Part shown: one piece after another, positions 35,965-44,651 of the stretch
Numbering within the stretch: the first letter of the stretch is position 1
How the letters are laid out: every line of letters begins with the position of its first letter
Origin: Saprospiraceae bacterium
GTDB lineage: Bacteria; Bacteroidota; Bacteroidia; Chitinophagales; Saprospiraceae
Assembly (NCBI GenBank): GCA_020630435.1
Contig: JAHDBJ010000004.1
Location: 124,001 to 188,000 of the forward strand
Length of the DNA stretch: 64,000 nt
Direction: 5' to 3'
Notes under the pieces: model-generated
What the model saw: the letters and a program-made list of their open reading frames with translations, nothing else
Databases searched by the model: none
What the model was told of the DNA's origin: nothing
Program-made: the position numbers and the translations under genes

Positions 35965-37044
35965 ATGAAAGACTGGACAACTGAAGAAATCTTAAAATTG
36001 TACCATACTCCTATTATGGATTTGGTCTATCAAGCGGCTACTGTACATCGAGAATATCATAACCCTAATGAGGTACAAATCAGTACATTGCTTTCCATTA
36101 AAACAGGAGGTTGCCCAGAGGACTGTGCCTATTGTCCTCAAGCCGCAAGATATCATACGGATATTGAAACCAATGATTTGATGACGGTTCAACAAGTTGA
36201 GACGGCTGCTATGCGTGCAAAAGCCATTGGTTCTTCTAGGCTTTGTATGGGTGCTGCTTGGAGAAATGTAAAAGACGATGCTGACTTCGATCATGTTTTG
36301 GAACTTGTAAAGACTGTAAACAAACTAGATATGGAAGTTTGTTGTACACTTGGGATGGTCACCGAAAATCAGGCTCAGAAACTAGCAGATGCAGGGCTTT
36401 ATGCCTATAATCATAATCTAGATACCTCTGAAGAATATTATAAAGAAATCATTTCTACTAGAGGCTATGAAGATCGGCTTAAAACGATTGATAATGTTCG
36501 GAAAGCAAACCTTACGGTTTGTTCGGGTGGTATTGTTGGGATGGGCGAATCGGTAGAAGATCGATGTAATATGTTGAAGGTTTTAGCTTCTCTACGTCCA
36601 CAACCTGAGTCTGTTCCTATTAACGCTTTAGTTGCCGTAGAGGGTACGCCTTTAGAAGAGCAACAACCTGTATCAATATGGGAAATGGTTCGAATGGTTG
36701 CTACCACTCGAATTGTAATGCCTAAGACTTCTGTTCGGCTTTCGGCAGGAAGAAGAAATATGAGTCAAGAAGGGCAAGCGATGTGCTTTTTAGCAGGTGC
36801 AAATTCTATTTTTGCGGGAGATAAATTACTGACAACTCCTAACCCTGAAGTCTTTGATGATTTGGATATGTTTGAGCAGCTTGGGCTTAAGCCTTTGCCT
36901 GCGTATGCTAAACATCAAAAGCCTGAAGTTAAAGATTCTGCTATTTTTGACAAAGAAAAACAGATCAAATGGAGTCGTCCAGGTCATAAAATCAACAAGA
37001 ATGTAGCGTATGCTGAGAAAGCAAAAGAAATCAGAAAAAAATAA
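35965..37044 (+). CDS. bioB: Biotin synthase
   Basis: A radical-SAM enzyme that inserts sulfur into dethiobiotin in the last step of biotin synthesis. The CxxxCxxC motif lies in GGCPEDCAYCPQA (about residue 50). Further BioB blocks are RLCMGAAWRN, CCTLGMV, YNHNLDTSEEYY, CSGGIVGMGE, and the SAGRRNMS block with the Arg that binds the 2Fe-2S cluster. The 359 residues include a short lysine-rich C-terminal extension. No other bio genes lie in the window. bioB heads an operon of ion channel, miaA and ygjP-like genes with gaps of 39, 10 and 6 bases. Confidence 0.97.
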   Translation: MKDWTTEEILKLYHTPIMDLVYQAATVHREYHNPNEVQISTLLSIKTGGCPEDCAYCPQAARYHTDIETNDLMTVQQVETAAMRAKAIGSSRLCMGAAWRNVKDDADFDHVLELVKTVNKLDMEVCCTLGMVTENQAQKLADAGLYAYNHNLDTSEEYYKEIISTRGYEDRLKTIDNVRKANLTVCSGGIVGMGESVEDRCNMLKVLASLRPQPESVPINALVAVEGTPLEEQQPVSIWEMVRMVATTRIVMPKTSVRLSAGRRNMSQEGQAMCFLAGANSIFAGDKLLTTPNPEVFDDLDMFEQLGLKPLPAYAKHQKPEVKDSAIFDKEKQIKWSRPGHKINKNVAYAEKAKEIRKK

Positions 37045-37083
37045 ACGTAAATAACTTCAGCAAATTTAAACTTAAAGGCAATC

Positions 37084-37863
37084 ATGTTAAAGCGGATTTT
37101 CTTTTCAGATACCGTCATATTCTCAGCCATTGTAATCAATACAATCGTTATTTTTTTAATGGCATTTCCTGATTGGAGTGCTGAACCGATATTGCTTAAC
37201 CTTGATTATTATTTCATTATTTTCTTTTTAATAGAGGCACTTGTCAAACTTTTCTATCTAAAACCTAAAGGTTATTTTAAAGATGGTTGGAATCGTTTTG
37301 ATTTTTTTCTAGTCATTGTAAGTTTGCCCTCGCTTCTAGAAGGCTTTTTTAATTTTCCTGATACTTCGCTGGTTTTATTATTCCGCCTCTTAAGATTGTT
37401 GCGCCTCGTTCGTTTATTCCGATTTATTCCTAACCTAAACCACATCATAACAGGATTAGGCAGAGCGTTGAAAGCCTCTGTTTTTGTCTTGATAGCACTA
37501 TTATTTTTAAACTTTTTCCTTGCTCTTTTTACTTGCTATATCTATGGAGGAGTTGTTCCTGAATATTTTGGAGATCCTATGATTTCTCTATATACAATAT
37601 TCCAAATGTTTACTGTAGAAGGTTGGTATGAAATCCCTTCATTAATTGCTGAAAAAGCCGATAGCAAGTGGGCAGGTGGTTTTGCAAGGCTTTATTTTGT
37701 ATTAGTCGTCCTAATGGGTGGTATTTTTGGAATGTCTCTAGCCAATGCTGTCTTTGTAGACGAAATGACCATGGATAATAATAAAGAGCTAGAAAATAAA
37801 ATCGATGACCTACAAGTAAAAATCAATCAGTTGCAAAATACACTTGAAAAAATGAATAAGTAA
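37084..37863 (+). CDS. Voltage-gated cation channel, NaChBac/CavMr-like
   Basis: The 259 residues form one six-helix channel subunit of the homotetrameric prokaryotic family. S1-S3 cover about 10-85. S4 has Arg at 101, 104, 107, 110 and 113, the regular three-residue spacing of a voltage sensor. The pore carries the filter TVEGW at 177-181, followed by YEI. S6 ends near 228, and a C-terminal coiled coil (about 230-257; LENKIDDLQVKINQLQNTLEKM) follows, as in NaChBac. The Gly after the filter Glu differs from the Ser of Na+-selective channels, and Ca2+ permeability is possible. Inner membrane. It lies 10 bases before miaA, in an operon with bioB. Confidence 0.9.
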   Translation: MLKRIFFSDTVIFSAIVINTIVIFLMAFPDWSAEPILLNLDYYFIIFFLIEALVKLFYLKPKGYFKDGWNRFDFFLVIVSLPSLLEGFFNFPDTSLVLLFRLLRLLRLVRLFRFIPNLNHIITGLGRALKASVFVLIALLFLNFFLALFTCYIYGGVVPEYFGDPMISLYTIFQMFTVEGWYEIPSLIAEKADSKWAGGFARLYFVLVVLMGGIFGMSLANAVFVDEMTMDNNKELENKIDDLQVKINQLQNTLEKMNK

Positions 37864-37873
37864 ACGCTGTATA

Positions 37874-38794
37874 ATGGACTTTACACGTCAGAAATACTTG
37901 GTCGTTATTGCAGGGGCAACTGCCTCAGGAAAAACAAGCGTTGGAATACAACTGGCCCGACATTTCAAAACGTCGATTCTATCTTGCGACAGTCGTCAAT
38001 TTTATAAAGAAATGACGATAGGGACAGCTAAACCAAGCTCAGAAGAATTACAGGCTGTCAAGCATTATTTTATAGACAATTTGAGCATACATGATTCCGA
38101 GTACACGGTAGGCAATTATGAGGCCGACACCCTAGATTTATTAAAAAAATTATATCAAACACAGGATGTTGTTTTTATGGTTGGTGGTTCAGGATTATTT
38201 ATAAAAGCTGTATGCGAAGGCTTAGACCAATTCCCTGAAATTCCTAAATCTATTCGTAATGAACTAGAACAACAACTGGAACAAAACGGTATTAAATCCC
38301 TTCAAGAGCAACTAAAGCAACTCGATCCTACGACCTATCAGTTTATAGATTTACAAAATCCAAGAAGGCTAATTCGTGCTTTGGAAGTCTGTATAGGTAG
38401 TGGTCATCCCTATTCAAGTTTTAAAAACACGACTATCACACAGCGTTTTTTCAACCCAATTTATTTGCAATTAGAATGGGAAAGAGAGATACTTTACCAG
38501 CGTATTAATCAAAGAGTTGATATGATGTTAAAAAATGGACTCTTGGAAGAAGCTCAATCGCTGTATCCTTTCAAAAATCTCAATTGTTTGAGGACGGTTG
38601 GTTATCAGGAGTTATTTGATTTTTTTGATCAAAAAATAACCCTAGAGAAAGCGGTTGAACTTATCAAACGGAATTCACGTCGATATGCGAAACGACAACT
38701 GACTTGGTTTAGAAAACTGGACGATATACAATCTTTTTCTAATGATAATTTAGAAGCTATGCTACAATATATTGAAGAAAAAATGGTACATTGA
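37874..38794 (+). CDS. miaA: tRNA dimethylallyltransferase
   Basis: MiaA transfers a dimethylallyl group to A37 of tRNAs that read UNN codons. The 306 residues show the P-loop GATASGKTS (13-21), the DSRQFYKEMTIGTAKPS block with the catalytic Asp, VGGSGLFIKA, the NPRRLIRALE block that contacts the tRNA, and LRTVGYQEL near the C-terminus. It is full length for the bacterial enzyme. It starts 10 bases after the ion-channel gene and ends 6 bases before the YgjP-like peptidase gene. Confidence 0.96.
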   Translation: MDFTRQKYLVVIAGATASGKTSVGIQLARHFKTSILSCDSRQFYKEMTIGTAKPSSEELQAVKHYFIDNLSIHDSEYTVGNYEADTLDLLKKLYQTQDVVFMVGGSGLFIKAVCEGLDQFPEIPKSIRNELEQQLEQNGIKSLQEQLKQLDPTTYQFIDLQNPRRLIRALEVCIGSGHPYSSFKNTTITQRFFNPIYLQLEWEREILYQRINQRVDMMLKNGLLEEAQSLYPFKNLNCLRTVGYQELFDFFDQKITLEKAVELIKRNSRRYAKRQLTWFRKLDDIQSFSNDNLEAMLQYIEEKMVH

Positions 38795-38800
38795 TAAGCG

Positions 38801-39553
38801 ATGAAAAAATTTCTTAAATCAAGCGTTCAAAAAACTTCGTTGGATATAGAAGGGAAAGCTGTTCCTGTAAAAATTTATCGTGAATATCGAACATCTGTGC
38901 GAGCTTCCATTGGTAAGACCGCAGCCATTTTAAGAATCCCTATTTTAATTACTAAATTCGAAGAAGAAAAGCATCTAAAATGGTTTAAACAATGGGTTAC
39001 ACAACAAGTCGATAAGCATCCCTATCTCCAAGAACATTTTTTTGGAAAAGGATATAAAACAGGCGATAAACTCAATGTAGGTAGACGACAATATCTCCTA
39101 GCCTTTGACTATGGTGATAGAAAAAGTCATCATGCGAAATTAGAAAATGGGACTATTTATTTCACCTTAAGTCAGCATGATAATCCTGCACATTTGCAAA
39201 AAGCCATTAAGCAACTGTTGAGTAAAATTATTGGAAACGATTTTCTACCTGAAATCATACATCGTGTACGTGAGCTAAATCATAAATATTTTAAAAAAGA
39301 CATTAAAAATATTAAACTCAAGTATAATAAAACAAACTGGGGAAGTTGTTCTACTAATAAAAATATCAACCTATCCACTCGTTTACTTTTTGCACCTGAT
39401 GAAGTGATAGATTACGTTATTATACACGAGCTTGCCCATCTAGTAGAGATGAACCATTCTGCTCGGTTTTGGAAGCTCGTATCCGATGTGATGCCAAACT
39501 ATAAGCTACAAGAAAAATGGCTTAAAGACAATTGGAAAATTTGTGATTTTTAA
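38801..39553 (+). CDS. YgjP-like zinc metallopeptidase
   Basis: The C-terminal HELAHLVEMNHSARFWK gives the HExxH zinc motif with a third His, the signature of the YgjP/WLM (M48-like) family. The KYNKTNWGSCSTNKNINLSTRL segment before it is also characteristic. The 250 residues have no signal peptide, so the protein is cytoplasmic. Members are thought to act in protein quality control or DNA-protein crosslink processing, but the substrate is unknown. It is the last gene of the bioB operon and ends 2 bases from the convergent CotH gene, with no terminator between them. Confidence 0.9.
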   Translation: MKKFLKSSVQKTSLDIEGKAVPVKIYREYRTSVRASIGKTAAILRIPILITKFEEEKHLKWFKQWVTQQVDKHPYLQEHFFGKGYKTGDKLNVGRRQYLLAFDYGDRKSHHAKLENGTIYFTLSQHDNPAHLQKAIKQLLSKIIGNDFLPEIIHRVRELNHKYFKKDIKNIKLKYNKTNWGSCSTNKNINLSTRLLFAPDEVIDYVIIHELAHLVEMNHSARFWKLVSDVMPNYKLQEKWLKDNWKICDF

Positions 39554-39555
39554 AC

Positions 39556-41841
39556 CTATTCCTTGACTATTTTTTGTACGATTGTTTTCCCTTCTACTTC
39601 TATCGTTAAAAAATAAATCCCATTCGCTACCCCATCAGGAAAGTCAAGATAAGTATTTGTCCTTGATGATTGTTCTAGCATTAATTTCCCTAGCATCGTA
39701 TGTAGCTGAATATTAAAAACGCTTCCTCCAAGATGATTGGCTTGGATTTGGACACCATTTGTAGTAGGATTGGGGTAGATTTCAAACTCTATGGTTTTGT
39801 TTTTCAATTCTATGATAGGTGTAGATTGATTCGAACGATTTGGGGTCGGTTCACTAGTAACAACAAAATCGCCTGTTCCATCTGCATCTCTTGCATAGGA
39901 TAGATCATCGTCTAACTCCCCAAAAGTAACGCCGTCTAGAAGGTTACCGTCTTCATCAAAAATCCCCACTTCTTCACCAGATTTACTCAGTTTAAAATTG
40001 GTATGGTATTCGTTTTGTACCCCATCATCATTGTCTGCCCAAAAAAGTACAAATTCCCCTGCTTCAATCGAGATATCAGGCATTTTCCATTTATTTTTAT
40101 CGTTAAAATTATCTGTCAAATATTTGTCTCCTAGAAAAATAGGTGCGTCGCTACCATTATAGAGTTCAATCCAGTCTTCAAACTCTCCTGCCTCATCACT
40201 GATGGTTTCGTCATTTCCAGCCATTAGTTCATTAATGTAAAGTCCGATGTCATTTTTAGTAAGGTTTAAATGATAGGTTTCGCAGATGGGATCTTTTGTT
40301 TCTTGTCCAAGGTTATCTCTAGCAATTATGTAATAGTCTATTGTCCCAGAATTGGGGATACCGTTAAAAACACCCGTATAAATACCATCTCCTGCTGTTT
40401 CATCTTCTCCACTTCCATCATCTAAAATCACGATGCTTTCATAATCTTCTGTATTATAACGATAAAATAATTTCACTTCGGCGGGTGGCATTTCATCTTC
40501 TACCTTTGCTTGAACAATAACTTGTTGAGCTACTACAGGATTATTATCTCGTACATTAGAAACAATTGGTGCAATCTCGTTAATATCTAATTGACCATTA
40601 GCTGCATTTGTACGTACAGTAATGAATGGTTTAAGTCCAGCTTTTACGTGTTGCCCCAAAGAAGCCGTATACGAATTATCAAAATCAGCAATGTTGAAAC
40701 CATAGTCAAGTGTACGATAATTATCCAATACTGCTGATGGGCGAATCATTTCTTTTAAGGCATCAATTCTAGGGTTTAAATTTGTAGAATTATAATATTT
40801 AGTAAGTATCTCATTCATATAAAAAGAGAAGCGATCTTTATACATCGGTACGGCCAATATTTTCGTATAAATAGGTCTAGCTTCACCTGTAAATGCCCAA
40901 TTGTATATATTCCGAATCGCCCAATCTATTCCAAACCAATCGATCCCAAACGTGTTATCTAAGTCAAATGGAATATATTCAAACTGCCCTGTATCTTCAT
41001 TTTTATATAAATAAAAATTATTTTTATTATAGATAGGACCATCCCAATTTCCTGTAAGAATATCGAATGCGATTGCTTTTAGATAGCTGTCGACGTTAAA
41101 AACTTTTTCTAGTTCACAAGGTAAATCTTGAACTGCTGTGGTATTGAGAATACGAGTCAATTCAACCAAATCACTAAAATCATCTTCTTCTTCATTGATT
41201 TTTAATTCATAGCCTGCTCCTTTGTATAAATCTTGATTTTCGCCAAGATATTCGAGCGTCGAGGGGTAAAGGCATTTGTATAAATTTCCATCATTATTTC
41301 CAAAACGAGTATCAATAAATTCCTCATCAATATGCTCTACATTAATGTAAAGCCCTTTGTATGCTCCATTGACATACATTTCTACATGATTTGCTCTAGG
41401 AGCTGGAATACCAATATCTCGAAGTAAATCCCAGCAAATCTTTGAACGGATAATAGAGGGATCATTATGTTCTCCATTGATGTTTAGTTTTTCTACACCA
41501 TGATATTTTCGTCCAGATTCAAACTTATTGAAGGATACTTTAAATGATTTTTTAGCAGAATAGCGAGAGGTATTTCCTCGAAGTCTAAAACCCACATTTT
41601 CAATCGTATCAAGTACTGAGCCATTATTAAAAATAAATCTCGCTGGAAAATAGGTATCGCTTTCAGCATTTTGTGGCTCTAAAATAAAATCTAAATCCGC
41701 TTGAGCTACGGTAATGTCAATTCTTGGTACAACATCATCTTTGTAAATTTCTCCTAGTTTAGGAATGTGATTTTGAGCTAAGGAGAACGTAATATTTCCT
41801 AGAAAGGAAATGAATATGAAGAGGATATGTTTGGTTTGCAT
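39556..41841 (-). CDS. Secreted CotH-kinase-like protein with lamin-tail domain and T9SS tail
   Basis: The protein has a signal peptide (to LAQ, about residue 22), then a CotH-type domain (about 40-400): GFRLRGNTSRYSAKKSFK, MYVNGAYKGLYINVEHID and PFDLDNTFG. CotH proteins are atypical kinases that phosphorylate spore-coat proteins in Bacillus. Secreted bacterial homologs often accompany cell-surface or cellulosome proteins. A choice-of-anchor-like region (about 405-510) follows, then a lamin-tail domain (about 520-640; INELMAGNDETISDEAGEFEDWIELYNGS), and a T9SS sorting domain (about 680-761; IYPNPTTNGVQI). I infer an exported protein that modifies or binds surface material. Confidence 0.87.
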   Translation of the reverse strand: MQTKHILFIFISFLGNITFSLAQNHIPKLGEIYKDDVVPRIDITVAQADLDFILEPQNAESDTYFPARFIFNNGSVLDTIENVGFRLRGNTSRYSAKKSFKVSFNKFESGRKYHGVEKLNINGEHNDPSIIRSKICWDLLRDIGIPAPRANHVEMYVNGAYKGLYINVEHIDEEFIDTRFGNNDGNLYKCLYPSTLEYLGENQDLYKGAGYELKINEEEDDFSDLVELTRILNTTAVQDLPCELEKVFNVDSYLKAIAFDILTGNWDGPIYNKNNFYLYKNEDTGQFEYIPFDLDNTFGIDWFGIDWAIRNIYNWAFTGEARPIYTKILAVPMYKDRFSFYMNEILTKYYNSTNLNPRIDALKEMIRPSAVLDNYRTLDYGFNIADFDNSYTASLGQHVKAGLKPFITVRTNAANGQLDINEIAPIVSNVRDNNPVVAQQVIVQAKVEDEMPPAEVKLFYRYNTEDYESIVILDDGSGEDETAGDGIYTGVFNGIPNSGTIDYYIIARDNLGQETKDPICETYHLNLTKNDIGLYINELMAGNDETISDEAGEFEDWIELYNGSDAPIFLGDKYLTDNFNDKNKWKMPDISIEAGEFVLFWADNDDGVQNEYHTNFKLSKSGEEVGIFDEDGNLLDGVTFGELDDDLSYARDADGTGDFVVTSEPTPNRSNQSTPIIELKNKTIEFEIYPNPTTNGVQIQANHLGGSVFNIQLHTMLGKLMLEQSSRTNTYLDFPDGVANGIYFLTIEVEGKTIVQKIVKE

Positions 41842-42208
41842 AATGAAATGATTTTAGTTTTTCCAAATCTACGTAAATACGATAACATCATAATAGTCTA
41901 TACATATTACAATTCTCTCACAAAAGCAGTCACTTTAAGTGATACCCGACATTATCTAATAATTTGAACGTAATTCTTTAGATACTAGGATAGAAGTCGT
42001 CATGAAAAATAGGGCAAAATAGATTTTTTGGAAACTAAAACACACCCTAAAAGCACATAATTAATTAGTTTTCAACATTTTATATTTAATTTTTTCATCA
42101 AACTGTAAAACTTTTAGAATTTTTTGTCTTTTTATACTACAAGTGTATAACGTATCTTTGAGGTATAATTTTTCTACTAAAAAAATAACTATTTAAATCC
42201 AGTGTATT
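41842..42208. other. 367-bp divergent intergenic region
   Basis: No gene is seen. TAGATTTG on the minus strand (41871-41864) is a -7 candidate for the CotH gene. TCACTT-T-AAGTGA (41930-41942) is a short dyad that could be an operator. TATCTTTG (42153-42160) is a -7 candidate for the plus-strand gene. The rest is AT-rich sequence without visible structure. Confidence 0.5.
42153..42160 (+). promoter_or_regulatory. Bacteroidota -7 element (TATCTTTG)
   Basis: TATCTTTG fits TAnnTTTG and lies 48 bases before the ATG at 42209. The nearest TTTG is 26 bases upstream, longer than usual. Confidence 0.45.
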
Positions 42209-43105
42209 ATGAAAACAACAATTACTTTTATCCTATTATTTTTTACTTATTTTAATGTATTTGGGCAGAGTAGTTCTGCGTATAATGGTACAAATACTTT
42301 TCCAGTAGAAGGTGTATTAATTTCAGATTGTACAAGCAATACCATAGAATATGATTTTTATCTTCATACTTCTAGAGAAATAATAAAGCAAGAAAAAATT
42401 GATTCCGTAAAAATCACTTTTCAATTATATGAAACCAATGACAGAACAATATATGGAATTGAATTTGACAATGAGTATATACAAGTTGTACCAAACAAAG
42501 TAATCCCTAATCAATATGAACTATTCATAAAAAATAATGATGCTTTAGAATATGACTCCATAAACAATCACTATTATGTAAATCCAAACCCAGGACTTTC
42601 ACCAGATATAACTCCAAATGGTCAAGAAACAGAAGAATCAAGTGACACCCTCGTTCTTGATCCTCCAGTAATAGAGGGCGTAACTACCGATATGTTAGTA
42701 ATGATAGGAGGTAAAGATCCTTCTGGATTATCTTTTACAATGAAACTTGATGTTATTGATGTTGAAGTGATTTATAGTGGGAGTGATGTTTCCAGTCTAT
42801 TTAATCCCTTAAATGGTGAACTATCATGTAATTCTTCAAGTGAAGGAGCTAGAATAATCAGCAATACATCAGATTATGAACTTTCTATTTTTCCTAATCC
42901 CGTAACAGATATATTAAATTTATCCCTAGAACCTACTATAGAGATCAAGAATATCCAGCTTATAGATGCTTCAGGGAAAATGCAACGTAATCTAATTACA
43001 CTAGATAAAAAACAAATCATGGTTCACGATCTTCCAAAAGGTTTATATTTTCTAAGTATCCAAACAACTGAGCAAATCTATACCAAGAAATTCATTAAGT
43101 ATTAG
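42209..43105 (+). CDS. T9SS-secreted protein of unknown function, 298 aa
   Basis: A signal peptide (MKTTITFILLFFTYFNVFGQ) leads to an unassigned beta-rich domain (about 22-205) with no catalytic motif I can see. The last 80 residues are a T9SS sorting domain (LSIFPNPVTDILNLSLE ... LPKGLYFLSIQTTEQIYTKKFIKY). It is therefore probably exported and anchored or released at the cell surface. The last 11 bases overlap the 3' end of the convergent gene at 43095. Confidence 0.8.
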   Translation: MKTTITFILLFFTYFNVFGQSSSAYNGTNTFPVEGVLISDCTSNTIEYDFYLHTSREIIKQEKIDSVKITFQLYETNDRTIYGIEFDNEYIQVVPNKVIPNQYELFIKNNDALEYDSINNHYYVNPNPGLSPDITPNGQETEESSDTLVLDPPVIEGVTTDMLVMIGGKDPSGLSFTMKLDVIDVEVIYSGSDVSSLFNPLNGELSCNSSSEGARIISNTSDYELSIFPNPVTDILNLSLEPTIEIKNIQLIDASGKMQRNLITLDKKQIMVHDLPKGLYFLSIQTTEQIYTKKFIKY

Positions 43106-44537
43106 GAAGTTCGCTAACTTTTTGATTTAACCAAGTTCTAAAATATATGTTTTCTTCGTTTGACAGGCTTTCAATTAAATCTGTTTTATTGAATTTTGAA
43201 TGGTAAGGAAACTTTAGTAATTTATTTACAAATTGTAAATAATTTTGTAAACGTTCTTTGATATAAGGCGACATTTGGGTATGACGGCGCACAAAAGCAT
43301 AAAAAGAATCCAAATAGCTCTGTAAGACATCATGCTCTTCAAGCTCATAGTAGCATCTGATTGTTAGGGTTTTAATAATTAAATCGAAGTAATAATTTTT
43401 CTTGTAATCAACATCTCGAAGATAAATAAGTGTATCTTCATAATCACCTTTACTACAAGATAAATGTGCTTTTGAAACTAATTTTATATTATCTTTAAAA
43501 TCAGGTGCTACTAAATTTATATTGTTTTCTATAAATTGTGAAGCCCAATCCGTTTTGTTTAACTCACAAGCGACTTGAATTAAATTAAAAAATATAAAAG
43601 GCATGATAAAATTATCTTCGTATAAGATTTTATGCTCTACCCCAAACTTACAAATTATAAATTGCTCTTCTAAAAAGCCCTCTTCTTCTCTATTGTATAA
43701 TTTTAGAGCATATTGATGTAATAATATGATTATATTACGTTGTTCTCTCTTTGGAAAAGAAAAAATATTGTCAAATATAAGCTGTTTGATAGATTGGTAT
43801 TCTTTCTTTTCATAATATTTATCATCTGATAAACAATTAATAAAAAAATTATAAATCCTTAATATTGGGACTTTGCTTATTGCGTTATCCTTTTTTAAAT
43901 GCTTTTGAATTTCGTCGACAAAAGCAAGGTCAACTTGCTCTTCTTTAACGATCAAGCCTCGATTGAGCAAAATCACCTGTTCTCTTAAACGAGTACTACA
44001 ATAGAATAAATCTAATGAATCCGCTTGAGTTTTTAATGAATCGGTCGTTGTAGCTAGTTTTTGCATTCTTGAATGCCGATAGATTATTTGATTTAATAAA
44101 AAACTATTAAGATAATAGTTGGAGTCATCTTCTTGATTATGCTCTAAATCATCTTTGACTTCTTCTACTTTTTTTAAAAAAAACTTATTTAGATTTCTTT
44201 GTTGAAAGGTTTTCAACATAAGCATATCTCTATCATGACTAGAGTTTTGTATGGTTTTCCAAAGCATAAAATCTTCAATTGCCCTAGTCAGTTTAAACAT
44301 AGGCTGTTTAAGTTGTTGGACAGTAATTTTTTTGCCTTTTTTAGACAACAGATTTGCTATTCTTTGTTTTTCAATTCTAGAGGCTTTAAATTCAGGATAG
44401 TATTTTTTTAGATGGGTATATATACTCAATGCTGTTCCATCTTTTAAATGGAATTTGCTCTCTAGAAATAGACCAAGTTCATTTAACTCTTTTTTATTAA
44501 GTGTTTTTAATAGAGTAACCAATTTACTCTTTTCCAT
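43095..44537 (-). CDS. Helical hypothetical protein, 480 aa
   Basis: The protein is predicted to be largely alpha-helical, with many Leu, Lys and Glu residues and TPR-like pairs of helices. It has no signal peptide or membrane segment. The N-terminal block ELNELGLFLESKFHLKDGTALSIYTHLKKYYPEF is of a type I remember from unnamed Bacteroidota proteins, often in several copies per genome. No catalytic motif is visible, and a scaffold or regulatory role is possible. It is a single gene on the minus strand, and its 3' end overlaps the convergent T9SS gene by 11 bases. Confidence 0.7.
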   Translation of the reverse strand: MEKSKLVTLLKTLNKKELNELGLFLESKFHLKDGTALSIYTHLKKYYPEFKASRIEKQRIANLLSKKGKKITVQQLKQPMFKLTRAIEDFMLWKTIQNSSHDRDMLMLKTFQQRNLNKFFLKKVEEVKDDLEHNQEDDSNYYLNSFLLNQIIYRHSRMQKLATTTDSLKTQADSLDLFYCSTRLREQVILLNRGLIVKEEQVDLAFVDEIQKHLKKDNAISKVPILRIYNFFINCLSDDKYYEKKEYQSIKQLIFDNIFSFPKREQRNIIILLHQYALKLYNREEEGFLEEQFIICKFGVEHKILYEDNFIMPFIFFNLIQVACELNKTDWASQFIENNINLVAPDFKDNIKLVSKAHLSCSKGDYEDTLIYLRDVDYKKNYYFDLIIKTLTIRCYYELEEHDVLQSYLDSFYAFVRRHTQMSPYIKERLQNYLQFVNKLLKFPYHSKFNKTDLIESLSNEENIYFRTWLNQKVSELPNT

Positions 44538-44651
44538 AATAATAGCCTTGTTTTATTTACTCAAAAGGTAAGGACAAGTAAATCTAACAAAAAAAATTCA
44601 AAATCTAATATTTGATTTTATATTGTTTAATTTTAAATCGTTATTCCCTTT

